Part shown: positions 18,630-27,448 of the stretch, one piece after another
How the letters are laid out: each line of letters starts with the position of its first letter
How positions within the stretch are numbered: position 1 is the stretch's first letter
NCBI GenBank assembly: GCA_031291415.1
Contig: JARLJB010000025.1
Location: 1 to 46,162, forward strand
Length of the DNA: 46,162 bases
From: Telmatospirillum sp.
GTDB lineage: Bacteria > Pseudomonadota > Alphaproteobacteria > Rhodospirillales > Magnetospirillaceae
Reading direction: 5' to 3'
Made by a program: the position numbers and the translations under genes
Notes under the pieces: generated by a model
The model's input: the letters and a program-made list of their open reading frames with translations, nothing else
Told to the model about the DNA's origin: nothing
The model's database searches: none

Positions 18630-20080
18630 GGTGGGATATTTCCTCTGATCGACGTGGGAGACGGGTGGTCGGTTTGGTCGTCTTCGGGCAAGGCCGGAAA
18701 GATCTTGCCGGGATTGAGAAGGCCAAAGGGATCGAGCGCGGCCTTCACCGCCCGCATCACCTCCAAGGCATCAGCGCCATGTTCGGTTTCGATCCAGGCC
18801 CGTTTCCCGAGGCCGACGCCGTGCTCGCCGGTCGAGGTGCCGCCGGCGGCGATGGCGCGTGCGACGATGCGGTCGTTAAGCCGCGCGACCTCGGCTTCTT
18901 CGGCGGGGTTTGCCGGATCGAGCATGAAGACGCAATGGAAATTGCCATCGCCGACATGGCCGACGATATGGGCGGGGACGGACGACGTGGCGATATCGGC
19001 CTTGGTGGCCAGGATCACCTCGGCCAGTTTCGAGATCGGTACGCAGACGTCGGACGGCCAGGAAACGCTGGCCGGCCGCTCCTGCTTGGCCCAGGCCAAG
19101 GCCAGCCGTCGCGTCTCCCAGAACTTTCTCGTCTCCTCCGCCCCCCGCATCCATCGGAAATTGGTTCCGCCGTGGTCGGCTACGATCTCTTCCACCGTTT
19201 CGGAAATCGCGGAGATCTCGTGGGGCGTCCCGTGGAACTCGAAATAGAGCGTCGGCAGGGCGTCAAGTCCGAGAGGGCTGTGACGCTCGATGACCGCGAC
19301 CAGACTGTCGTCGACGAGTTCGACCCGACCGATCGGAATGCCGGCCCGTTTGATGTCGGTGACGGTGGCGACTGCCGCGGCGAGCGTCGGGAATCCTGCA
19401 ACCGCCGACGTTGCGTCGGGAATCGGATGCAGGCGAAGCGTCACCTCGGCAACGATGCCGAGTGTCCCTTCCGAGCCGACGAAAAGGCGGGTGAGATCAT
19501 AGCCGGCCGAGGATTTCCGCGCCAAGCCGCCGGTGCGAATCACCTTACCGTCGGCGGTGACGACGGTAAGGCCAAGAACATTTTCGCGCATGACGCCGAA
19601 TCGAACCGCATTGGTGCCGCTTGCCCCGGTTCCCACCATGCCGCCGATCGAGGCATCCGCTCCCGGATCGACGGGGAAAAAGAGGCCGGTATCGCGAAGC
19701 GTGGCGTTGAGCGTTTGCCTGCGCACACCGGCCTCGACCCGCGCGATCATGTCGTCGGGACGGATTTCAAGGATGCGGTCGAGTCGCGAGCTGTCGATCG
19801 AGATTCCGCCGAACGCCGGAATTGCCCCACCTTCCAGGCCTGTGCCGGCGCCGAATGGCACCAGGGCGATCCGATGCAAAGTGGCGATGCGGGCGATTTC
19901 GGCGATTTCCTCGATGGTTTCGGGAAAAACCACGATGTCGGGAAGGTGTGCGGCGTGATGACTTTCGTCGCGGGCATGGTGATCGCGGATGGCGGTCGCC
20001 GTCGATGCTCGGTCGCCGAGCAGGGAACCAAGGGCGGCGATCGCGCCGGCGGCATCGGGGCGGGAGAGAGGCCGGTTCAT
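18620..20080 (-). CDS. FAD-linked 2-hydroxyacid dehydrogenase, GlcD/D-lactate dehydrogenase family
   Basis: A 486-residue VAO/PCMH-type flavoprotein oxidising a 2-hydroxyacid to the 2-oxoacid. The FAD-binding half shows VVFPETIEEIAEIARIA, PFGAGTGLEGG, the PGADASIGGMVGTGASGTNAVRFG loop and LFVGSEGTLGIV. The C-terminal FAD-oxidase_C half has HVGDGNFHCVFMLDP, GTSTGEHGVGLGKRAW and the closing ALDPFGLLNPGKIFP. The start at 20080 is preferred: GAAAGG precedes it, and it overlaps the aminotransferase stop by 4 bp; longer readings lie inside that gene. With an aminotransferase before it and MetQ after it, a role on the hydroxy/oxo forms of an amino acid is likely (inference). Stereospecificity and substrate are not visible. 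Confidence 0.9.
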   Translation of the reverse strand: MNRPLSRPDAAGAIAALGSLLGDRASTATAIRDHHARDESHHAAHLPDIVVFPETIEEIAEIARIATLHRIALVPFGAGTGLEGGAIPAFGGISIDSSRLDRILEIRPDDMIARVEAGVRRQTLNATLRDTGLFFPVDPGADASIGGMVGTGASGTNAVRFGVMRENVLGLTVVTADGKVIRTGGLARKSSAGYDLTRLFVGSEGTLGIVAEVTLRLHPIPDATSAVAGFPTLAAAVATVTDIKRAGIPIGRVELVDDSLVAVIERHSPLGLDALPTLYFEFHGTPHEISAISETVEEIVADHGGTNFRWMRGAEETRKFWETRRLALAWAKQERPASVSWPSDVCVPISKLAEVILATKADIATSSVPAHIVGHVGDGNFHCVFMLDPANPAEEAEVARLNDRIVARAIAAGGTSTGEHGVGLGKRAWIETEHGADALEVMRAVKAALDPFGLLNPGKIFPALPEDDQTDHPSPTSIRGNIPPCV

Positions 20081-21252
20081 GATGCCGCCTTTCTGCTGTT
20101 CCAGGCGCGCCAGGATGCAAGGCGGGAAATTGCCTCTTCGAGAGTCCCGGGCTGCTTGGCGAAGCAAAAACGGATGTGGGTCTTGACGTCGCGGGCGCCA
20201 TAGAAGGAGGAAACCGGAACGGCCGTCACGCCGGCCTCGCGGGTCAGTCTTTGGCAAAAGGCGAAATCGTCGTGGTCTTTGTCGAGATCGCGAATGGCCG
20301 CGATGGCGAAATAGGTCGCCGGCACGTCGGTGACATCGAAACCGGCCTCTCGCAGGCCGGTAACCAGGAGGTCTCGGCGGCTCTGAAGGTCGGTCTTGAG
20401 TGTGGCGAAATAGCTGTCATCCAATCGCAGACCGAAGGCCACAGCCGTTTGCAGAGCCGGCGGCGTGGCAAAGGTGATGAATTGATGGGCCCGTGCGATC
20501 GGCGCCAGCAGCCTGGCGTCGGCCGTGACATAACCGACCTTCCAGCCGGTGACGGAAAACGTCTTGCCGGCCGAGCCGATGCGGACCACGCGGTCGCGGA
20601 CCTCGGGCAAAGCGAACAGCGTCCTGTGCCGGCGGCCGTCGAAGACGAGGTGTTCGTAGACCTCGTCCGAGATGGCGACGAGGTCGTGCTCAAGCAGGCA
20701 ATCGGCAAGGACGCGCAATTCCTCGTCGTCGAAGATCTTGCCGATCGGGTTCATCGGCGTGTTGATGACGATCGCTTTGGTCCTGGGGGTGATCGCCGCC
20801 GTCAGCCGATCCTCAGGCAGGCGCCAGTCGGGCGGAGCCAGGCGGACGGCAACGGGGATGGCGCCGGCGCGGCGGATGATGGTGGCGTAGCTGTCATAGG
20901 CCGGCTCGAACAGAATGACCTCGTCGCCCGGTTGGAGAAGACCGAGGAAGGCATCGGTAAGTCCCTCGGTCGCCCCTGAGGTGACAAGAACTTCCCTTTC
21001 CCAGTCGACGGCGAGGCCGAGAAAACGCCGGGTGTTCTCGGCGACCGCCTGACGCAGGGCCGGCACTCCCATCATTGGCGGATATTGGTGCGGCCCGTCT
21101 TGCAGCGCCCGGATAGCCGCTTGAATAACGACGTCCGGCTCAAGCCCCTCGGGAAAACCCTGGCCGAGATTGATGGCGCCGACCTCGGCCGCCAGACGTG
21201 ACATGGATTCGAAAATCGATGTGCCGGTGCCGCCGAAAATGGAATTCACCAT
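20077..21252 (-). CDS. PLP-dependent aminotransferase, YbdL/methionine-type class I
   Basis: A 391-residue fold-type I aminotransferase. INLGQGFPEG, QYPPMMGVPALRQAV, VTSGATEGLTDAF, EPAYDSY, ISDEVYEHLVFDG and SAGKTFSVTGWKVGY are all present, with the PLP lysine at about residue 230. The closest family I recognise is YbdL and related kynurenine/methionine aminotransferases; YbdL favours methionine and aromatic amino acids. It begins 20 bp after the 2OG oxygenase and overlaps the next gene by 4 bp. It would interconvert the amino acid and the 2-oxoacid made by the FAD dehydrogenase. Exact substrate is an inference. Confidence 0.9.
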   Translation of the reverse strand: MVNSIFGGTGTSIFESMSRLAAEVGAINLGQGFPEGLEPDVVIQAAIRALQDGPHQYPPMMGVPALRQAVAENTRRFLGLAVDWEREVLVTSGATEGLTDAFLGLLQPGDEVILFEPAYDSYATIIRRAGAIPVAVRLAPPDWRLPEDRLTAAITPRTKAIVINTPMNPIGKIFDDEELRVLADCLLEHDLVAISDEVYEHLVFDGRRHRTLFALPEVRDRVVRIGSAGKTFSVTGWKVGYVTADARLLAPIARAHQFITFATPPALQTAVAFGLRLDDSYFATLKTDLQSRRDLLVTGLREAGFDVTDVPATYFAIAAIRDLDKDHDDFAFCQRLTREAGVTAVPVSSFYGARDVKTHIRFCFAKQPGTLEEAISRLASWRAWNSRKAAS

Positions 21253-21272
21253 GACCGTTTTTCCCCTGGTGA

Positions 21273-22301
21273 TCAGACAAATCCGGCGTCGAGCAGGTCC
21301 GCGTAGTGGCGACGCGCGACATCCGGATGGGAGCGCAGCCGGCTTTTCAGGATGTTGTGCCCGACGTCGTAGAACAGCGGATTGTCGGGATCGTCTTCCG
21401 GGCCGCGGGCCAGCGGCACCAGTTCGGCCGGCAGGCTGAGTCGGGGAATCGTCGAATCGGGGCGCGCCCCCAGGAAGAAGGCCAGCGATTGGCGGTCGAC
21501 GCCGGCCGGCGGCGTGATGACCCGGTGGACATTGGCACGCAGATAGCCGTCGGATGCCAATTCGAGCAATTCGCCGATATTGACCACGAAGGTGCCGGGA
21601 ATGGGCGGCGCGTCGATCCAGCCATGCTCGGTTTCAACCTGCAGGCCACCAATCTGATGTTGGCGCAGCAAGGTCAGAAAACCGCCGTCCTTGTGAGGGC
21701 CGCAGCCCTGGTCGCCAGTCGTCTTGTCGCGGGCCGGGTAAAGGATGGTCTTCAGCAACTGATTGGGCGTGCCGCTGTAAATGGATTGGAAAGTGTCTTC
21801 CGGTTGGCCGAGGGCAAGGGCGAAGGCCTTGAGCAGCGTGGTGGCGACCCCGATGACTTCGGATTGCCAGTGCAACAGGACGGGACGGAGTTCGGGAAGC
21901 GCCGCCGGCCATTGATTGGGACCCTGAAGGCGCTTCCAGGCTGGCGTCTCGGGGCCGATCTGCAAGGCCGGTGCCTCCAGTCCGACGTCGAGTTCCTCGC
22001 GCCAATCGGGGGACCCCCGCGTGTATTCCCGGCCGGGCGGGGTATACCCGCGGAAATGGGGGGAATAAACCATTTCGATCGCCAGTTTTTCGGAGGATGG
22101 AAGGTCGAAAAAACGGCGCGACAGCGAAAAGGCTTCCTCGGCCAGGGCATCGGAGATGCCGTGGCCGGCGAGGTAAAAGAAACCGACATTACGAGCCGTG
22201 TCGCGCAGTTCGGTGAGAAAGGCTCCGCGTTCGCGGGGCGAGGTCGTGAACCGGGCAAGGTCGAGAATCGGCAGATGTCGCAGGCTTGAGGAAGAACTCA
22301 C
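21273..22301 (-). CDS. 2-oxoglutarate/Fe(II) oxygenase, isopenicillin-N-synthase-like
   Basis: A 342-residue double-stranded beta-helix oxygenase. The N-terminal DIOX_N part (PILDLARF...GFFYLAGHGIS) is followed by the catalytic core with iron ligands His203, Asp205 (GPHKDGGF) and His259 (ANVHRVI), and the RxS motif Arg270-Ser272 that binds the 2-oxoglutarate carboxylate. The start is GTG at 22301, supported by GGAGA eight bases upstream. It heads the oxygenase-aminotransferase-dehydrogenase-MetQ operon. Family members hydroxylate, desaturate or cyclise small molecules; this one presumably modifies an amino-acid-like compound (inference). No antibiotic synthetase is nearby, so beta-lactam synthesis is unlikely. 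Confidence 0.9.
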   Translation of the reverse strand: MSSSSSLRHLPILDLARFTTSPRERGAFLTELRDTARNVGFFYLAGHGISDALAEEAFSLSRRFFDLPSSEKLAIEMVYSPHFRGYTPPGREYTRGSPDWREELDVGLEAPALQIGPETPAWKRLQGPNQWPAALPELRPVLLHWQSEVIGVATTLLKAFALALGQPEDTFQSIYSGTPNQLLKTILYPARDKTTGDQGCGPHKDGGFLTLLRQHQIGGLQVETEHGWIDAPPIPGTFVVNIGELLELASDGYLRANVHRVITPPAGVDRQSLAFFLGARPDSTIPRLSLPAELVPLARGPEDDPDNPLFYDVGHNILKSRLRSHPDVARRHYADLLDAGFV

Positions 22302-22470
22302 GGGCGGACTCTCCAGAGGGGATGGTCGGCGCGGCCATCAACTTCACATGAGTCCAATTCTATTCCATAAAACTTATAAAATTAATATACTAAAATTTAT
22401 ACAGCTATAAAGACATGTTAAATGCGGGCGGCCACGGCCGGAATCGGGGAAGTCGCAAAGGGTAGGCGCT

Positions 22471-23937
22471 CTACTCGGCCGGTACCTCACCGATCCGGCG
22501 TGTAACAGCGGCGGGAACCAGCAGGGTGAGGACTATGCTGACCAGTGCAATCACGAACATGGCGCAGAAGGTGACGTGCAACGAGTGTTGCAGCGTCGTC
22601 TGCAGTGCTGTGTTGACCTGCGTCGTCTGTGCTTGAAGAAGATCCCTGAGCTGATCCGAATTGGCGCTTCCGGCGTTTGCCGAATGGGAAAGGCCATAGT
22701 TGAGCACGCCGCCGAATGCTGCGGCCCCCAGGGTGCTGCCGAGGTTGCGGGCGAAGAGGTTTGAGGCGGTCGCGCTTCCCCGCTCGGACTGTTCGACGAT
22801 TTCCTGGATCAGGACCAAAGAACTGACGCTGACAAGCCCCATGCCCAATCCCATCAGTAGTGATCCGATGCCGGCGATGACCGGCGAACTGTCCGGTGTC
22901 AGGAAGACGAGAACGCCGGCGCCGATGGGCAGGAGGAGCCCTCCGGCCAGAAGGATCGGCCGCAGGCCAAATCTTGGGAAAGCGCGTGCGGTGAACGTGG
23001 CCCCGCAAGGCCATCCCACCATTACCATGGTCAGAGCGAGGCCGGCGACGATGGGGGATCGGTGCAGGACACCCTGCACATACATGGGCAGGAACGAGGT
23101 CAGCCCCATGAGGACCATTCCGATGACCACGCCGGCGCCATTGGCCGCGGCAATGGCGCGCCTTTTCCAAAGGTCGAAGGAAATGATCGGATCCTGCGCG
23201 CGCCGCTCCTGCCGTACGAAAAGAGCCAGGCAGAGGCAAGTGACGGCGGCCAGAATCGCCAGCGTGGTCCGATCGGTGCCGGAGATATCGGTCAGCGCCC
23301 CCATCAGCGCCGCAATGGCACATGTGAAGAGTCCCGCCCCGGCAAAATCGATCGACGGACGCTGTTGCCTCGTCTTTTCGCGCAGGAACAGGGCAAATCC
23401 ACAGGCGGCGGCGAGACCGATGGGGAGGTTGATCCAGAAGATCCAGGCCCACGACAGTTTGGTCACGATGAACGCGCCGATCATCGGTCCGACGACCGCC
23501 GAGAAGGCCCAGACACTGGCCAGATAACCTTGCACCTTTCCTCGTTCCCGTGTCGGATAGAGATCTCCTATGATGGTCAAGGCCACCGGCATGATGGCCC
23601 CCGCGCCGACACCTTGAATGAGCCGGAATAGCACCATGGAGGCCATGGACCAGGCAAAACCGGCGAAGATCGACCCGACAAGAAAGACACCGATGCCGGT
23701 CAGCATGATGGGCTTCCGGCCGTAAAGATCGGCGAGCTTCCCGAAGATCACCGTCGCGGCCGTCTGGGTGAGCAGAAAAGAAGAGAACACCCAACTGTAG
23801 AGTCGCAAGCCACCAAGGTGAGCCACGATCTGGGGCATCGCCGTCGAGACGATGGTCGCCTCCATGGCGACCATGAACATGGACATCATCACCGAGGCGA
23901 CGATCAAAGGCCGCAGGGAACTGGAGCGGTCCGACAT
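22471..23937 (-). CDS. MFS drug exporter, DHA2 (14-TM, EmrB/QacA-type)
   Basis: A 488-residue proton antiporter of the major facilitator superfamily with about 14 membrane helices. Motif D1 (ATIVSTAMPQI, about residues 27-37) and motif A (GKLADLYGRKP, 66-76) are clear, followed by RLIQGVGAGAIMPVALTIIGD and the motif C-like GPMIGAFIV. No EmrA-type adaptor or regulator lies beside it. The gene is separated from the minus-strand oxygenase operon by 170 bp of AT-rich DNA, so it is likely a separate unit. Drug or metabolite export is the expected role; the substrate is unknown. Confidence 0.9.
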   Translation of the reverse strand: MSDRSSSLRPLIVASVMMSMFMVAMEATIVSTAMPQIVAHLGGLRLYSWVFSSFLLTQTAATVIFGKLADLYGRKPIMLTGIGVFLVGSIFAGFAWSMASMVLFRLIQGVGAGAIMPVALTIIGDLYPTRERGKVQGYLASVWAFSAVVGPMIGAFIVTKLSWAWIFWINLPIGLAAACGFALFLREKTRQQRPSIDFAGAGLFTCAIAALMGALTDISGTDRTTLAILAAVTCLCLALFVRQERRAQDPIISFDLWKRRAIAAANGAGVVIGMVLMGLTSFLPMYVQGVLHRSPIVAGLALTMVMVGWPCGATFTARAFPRFGLRPILLAGGLLLPIGAGVLVFLTPDSSPVIAGIGSLLMGLGMGLVSVSSLVLIQEIVEQSERGSATASNLFARNLGSTLGAAAFGGVLNYGLSHSANAGSANSDQLRDLLQAQTTQVNTALQTTLQHSLHVTFCAMFVIALVSIVLTLLVPAAVTRRIGEVPAE

Positions 23938-24389
23938 GGTGCGGGAGTTCTTTCACGCAAGGAGAACAGAAAAAGCAAAGAGCTTCCCGCCGCATGCCCG
24001 GTGGGCCATGCTTCGCCTTCTCGGTCACGACGGCAGTTATCTTGCAATCTTGTGCTTTGATTGACCGTTGTCCAGTGTCGAGCCGTCGGCAAACGAGAGA
24101 CGGTGCCGAAGGCGCGATTCCCTGACAGATCAGCCTGGCGCAGTATCAATGATCCAGTAGACAAGCCGGTCATCGACGTTGTGGTCATCTCTAGTCTTGT
24201 AAACTATCAATTAGGTCAATCATATTATATAATTTATCATCGATACTACCGTGTTGATTTTTTTCGACATCTTTGAAAAATGACATGAATCAATTTGTTG
24301 ACGATTATTCGACGGAGACATTGTTTTATTCTTGAAATAATCCTTCGGAGATATCTAACATATGCCATTAGGTGTATGCCGGAGGGACC
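23938..24389. other. Divergent intergenic region between MFS exporter and second chemoreceptor
   Basis: No supported gene. The left 250 bp have ordinary composition and hold the promoter side of the exporter. The right 200 bp (24190-24370) are strongly AT-rich and serve as the leader of the chemoreceptor, like the AT-rich leader of its paralogue at 15077-15282. I found no confident promoter boxes, riboswitch or terminator. Confidence 0.4.
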
Positions 24390-26084
24390 ATGCTGGAGAT
24401 GTTTCAAAATGTGAGGCTGTCGCGCAAGCTCGCACTGCAGATCTGTCTTTTTATTTTCGTTATACTGATATTGGTCGGCTTTAATCTTTACCATCTGCGG
24501 GAGACGATGGTTGAGGAACGCAAGGCCGGAGTCAGGCAGGTCATCGAGGCGACTGTCTCGATTGCCAATCACTATCATAAAATGGCTGAAACCGGCGCCT
24601 TGAGCGACGCCGCCGCGAAGGAACAAGCCGGTAATGCCATCCGCGCGCTGCGCTTTGGCGCCGGAAACTACATGTATGTCTACAATGTCAATGGCGTGAC
24701 CGAGATCCATGGAACACGCAAGGATCTCGAAGGAAAATACCGATTCGATGAAAAAGACGCGGACGGCAAGCAGTTCATTCATGAACAAACGAAAAACGGT
24801 CTGAACGGCGGTGGATTTACCGAATATCGTTTCACAAAACCGGGGGGTGGTGACGCGATATTTCAGAAAATCTCGTATGATGTCAGCTTTAAACCGTGGG
24901 ATTGGATCATTGGGTCCGGTGTCTATATCGACGACATCGACACGGTTTTTTGGCAACGCGTCATTTCCCTGGCCTTGGTCATTGTTGCGGCCGTGTTCGT
25001 CATGCTGGTTCTCAGCTTTCTGATCAGTCGCAGTATCGCCTCGCCGATCCTTTCCCTGACCTCGATCATGCATCAGTTCGCCGAGGGAAATCTGGCGTCG
25101 GAGGTGCCCGGCGCCGACCGCAAGGACGAAATCGGCGGCATGGCGAAGGCCGTCCAGGTATTCAAGAACAATGCCGGTCAGCTTCAGAAGATGCGTGAGG
25201 AACAGGAGGCGGCCGCCGTCCGTGCCGCCGCCGACCGCAAGCAGGTCGTGCGGCAAATGGCGGACACCTTCGAGGCGAATGTCATGAATGTCGTGAAAGT
25301 GGTGTCGGCTTCGTCCTCCGAATTGCAGACCACCGCCCAGTCGATGTCGGCGGCGGCGTCCCAGGCGACATCTCAGGCGACGACTGTGGCGGCGGCGGCT
25401 GAGCAGGCCACTGCCAATGTTCAGACGGTCGCCTCGGCAGCCGAGGAACTGTCGTCGTCGATTGCTGAGATCTCTCGGCAGGTGACCGAATCAGCCCGCA
25501 TTTCGACGGCCGCCTCGGAGGAAACGGCCCATGCCAACGACATGGTTCAGGGGTTGGCGGCGGCCGCCAATCGGATTGGCGAGGTGGTCAAGCTGATCAA
25601 TGACATTGCTTCACAAACCAATTTGTTGGCTCTGAACGCCACGATCGAGGCGGCGCGGGCCGGCGATGCCGGCAAGGGATTCGCCGTGGTGGCGGGCGAG
25701 GTCAAGAATTTGGCCAACCAGACCGGGCGGGCTACCGAGGAAATCGGACAGCAGATCGCCTCGGTGCAGGAGGAGACCCGGCGGACCGTTGAGGCAATCA
25801 AGGGGATCGCCACGGTCATCGACCAGGTCCGGGAAATTTCGTCGGGCATCGCGTCGGCCGTCGAGGAGCAAGGGGCGGCAACCCAGGAAATCGCCCGCAA
25901 TGTTCAGCAGGCGGCGCAAGGGACTTTGCTGGTTTCCAACAATATCGACGGTGTGTCGCAAAGTGTCACGACGACCGGAACGTCGGCCGGTCAGGTGCTG
26001 GCGTCGGCCAGCGATCTTGCTGCGAATTCGGAAAAGCTGCGAACGGAAGTGACGAACTTCCTGGCGGAGGTCCGGACCGCCTGA
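24390..26084 (+). CDS. Methyl-accepting chemotaxis protein, sCache_2-HAMP-MA (paralogue)
   Basis: A 564-residue chemoreceptor with the same architecture as the one at 15283-16971: TM1, single Cache domain ([16 protein letters not shown] ... [17 protein letters not shown]), TM2 (about residues 185-210), HAMP, then a methyl-accepting domain with the tip [21 protein letters not shown]. The cytoplasmic halves are nearly identical in sequence while the Cache domains differ, so the two probably sense different ligands through the same kinase array. The start at 24390 follows GGAGGG by 3 nt; an ATG three codons later is equally possible. Confidence 0.93.
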   Translation: MLEMFQNVRLSRKLALQICLFIFVILILVGFNLYHLRETMVEERKAGVRQVIEATVSIANHYHKMAETGALSDAAAKEQAGNAIRALRFGAGNYMYVYNVNGVTEIHGTRKDLEGKYRFDEKDADGKQFIHEQTKNGLNGGGFTEYRFTKPGGGDAIFQKISYDVSFKPWDWIIGSGVYIDDIDTVFWQRVISLALVIVAAVFVMLVLSFLISRSIASPILSLTSIMHQFAEGNLASEVPGADRKDEIGGMAKAVQVFKNNAGQLQKMREEQEAAAVRAAADRKQVVRQMADTFEANVMNVVKVVSASSSELQTTAQSMSAAASQATSQATTVAAAAEQATANVQTVASAAEELSSSIAEISRQVTESARISTAASEETAHANDMVQGLAAAANRIGEVVKLINDIASQTNLLALNATIEAARAGDAGKGFAVVAGEVKNLANQTGRATEEIGQQIASVQEETRRTVEAIKGIATVIDQVREISSGIASAVEEQGAATQEIARNVQQAAQGTLLVSNNIDGVSQSVTTTGTSAGQVLASASDLAANSEKLRTEVTNFLAEVRTA

Positions 26085-26605
26085 TAACCGATGCGTCGCA
26101 CCGGATGCTGACAGGCGAGGTCGATCAATTCACCAGCCGTATCCGGTCGGCATAACTGGCCGGCGCATCCGGCCACAGATTTGTCACAGCGACAGGTCTT
26201 CGGTCCCATGGCGGGGCCGATCTGGGTTGTCTCTCGCTTGGCCATGGATGGCAACATATTGAATTTGTTGCCATATCTGGCGCCTGCGAGAGATTTCTCC
26301 CGGCGATCCATGCCATCTTGGCGTTGGTCTGAACGGCAACCGCACTCGGTTTGGCCGGCCGCCGGACAAATCCTGATCTCGCCTTTCGACGTACAAAGTG
26401 CTGTTTTCCCATGATCAGGAAGCGCTCGGGATCGAGGGCGTATTTCAATGCGATGAGTCTTTGGTGCCAGCCGGTTGCGGCTGGCAGTCGCCGCGAATTT
26501 CATCCTCGCGATCCGGGGCCTTCGGAAAGGCATTCCGATAATGGTGTTGTTGGCGTGGCGCCACGCTGATAGACATACTTGAGTATGGTCGAGGAATAAC
26601 TGCGT
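26085..26605. other. Intergenic region with possible degraded gene
   Basis: No intact gene. The minus strand at about 26400-26500 resembles the C-terminus of a flavin oxidase and is listed separately. The rest is normal-GC sequence without a signal I can defend. The stretch before 26606 holds the promoter of the FNR-like regulator, with no clear FNR box. Confidence 0.4.
26402..26490 (-). pseudogene. Possible remnant of an FAD-linked oxidase C-terminus
   Basis: Minus-strand translation gives GWHQRLIALKYALDPERFLIMGKQ. The pattern (K-x-ALDP-x(4-5)-x-GK) matches the closing motif of FAD-oxidase_C proteins such as GlcD, whose normal form is ALDPxxLLNPGKxF. No start, no flavin domain and no matching upstream sequence remain in this frame, and the frame continues about 90 codons past the motif without family features. 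It is either a decayed gene end or chance. Confidence 0.25.
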
Positions 26606-27310
26606 ATGAAACGACGCCCAATCGAGGCGATAGGGACAGGCACTGCTCGTTGCCTGGATTGTCGACTCCGGCACCTGACGCTGTTTGCAGACCTTGAACC
26701 GGGTGACTTCAATCTGATCAACCTGCCCATCGATGAGATCGACTGTGAGGCGGGCAGCGTTCTCTATTCGGCGGGCGGAGAGGCGACGGCGATATTTACC
26801 ATCCGCGTCGGTCTCGTCAAGCTGGTGCAATATTTGCCGGATGGGACCCAGCGGATCGTTCGTCTTCTCGGGCCGGGTGCAACAGCCGGTTTGGAGGTCA
26901 TTGTCAACCAACCTTACGGGCACAGCGCCATCGCTTTGCAGCCGTCGTCATTGTGTCGGATACCGCGTCCGGTCATCGAACGACTGTGCCGCGAAACGCC
27001 GCGTCTGCAAGGGCAGCTGATGCGGCGTTGGCATGCCGCGCTGCATGAGGCGGATGGTCGGTTGACGGAGCTATCGACGGGAAAGGCTCTGCAACGGCTG
27101 GCCCGTCTGCTGCTGCATTTGGCCCAGGCCGACGGCACGGCTGTGCTGTTTTCCCGCGAGGACCTTGGGGCGATGCTGGGAATCTCGCGCGAACACGCCA
27201 GTCGGGCTGTCGCCGAACTGCGGCGCCACCGAGCCATCTCGGAAATCTCCATGAACCGATTCCGGTGCGATATCGCGCGGCTCGAGGCCATCGGCATCGA
27301 GGACTGCTAG
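26606..27310 (+). CDS. Crp/Fnr-family regulator with partial FNR cysteine set
   Basis: A 234-residue regulator: cyclic-nucleotide-like sensor domain (about residues 25-145), dimer helix, and a C-terminal winged helix with SREDLGAMLGISREHASRAVAELRR (about 183-207). Near the N-terminus Cys16 and Cys19 (ARCLDCRLRHLTLF) align with FNR Cys20 and Cys23, and Cys117 (SSLCRIP) aligns with FNR Cys122 (MVCEIP). The position of FNR Cys29 is not cysteine. Cys47 and Cys128 are extra. It may bind an altered cluster, sense redox through thiols, or be an insensitive FixK-like factor. It stands upstream of the racemase/flavoprotein cluster in the same orientation and may control it (inference). Confidence 0.9.
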   Translation: MKRRPIEAIGTGTARCLDCRLRHLTLFADLEPGDFNLINLPIDEIDCEAGSVLYSAGGEATAIFTIRVGLVKLVQYLPDGTQRIVRLLGPGATAGLEVIVNQPYGHSAIALQPSSLCRIPRPVIERLCRETPRLQGQLMRRWHAALHEADGRLTELSTGKALQRLARLLLHLAQADGTAVLFSREDLGAMLGISREHASRAVAELRRHRAISEISMNRFRCDIARLEAIGIEDC

Positions 27311-27448
27311 AACTTCTCGCTTGGCCCAGATGACAATCCGATCGGAACGGGGGCTTGCCCTGATGGCCGATGGCTTGGCATTGTTTGTCCCCGCCGGATC
27401 GGTCATCCGATCCTTGAAGGCGAGTGCACAGATGAAGAGGAAGAAGCG

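Noticed and set aside
22302-22470. A SAM-type riboswitch before the oxygenase-MetQ operon
   Set aside because: The methionine theme made this worth checking, but I could not find the conserved pairing or consensus of any SAM riboswitch class in the AT-rich leader.
22487-24028. A 513-codon minus-strand frame overlapping the MFS gene
   Set aside because: It is a +1 shadow of the exporter: His/Arg/Gly-rich, without membrane segments.
25991-26923. A 310-codon minus-strand frame
   Set aside because: It overlaps the chemoreceptor end and the FNR-like gene and has no coherent protein features.
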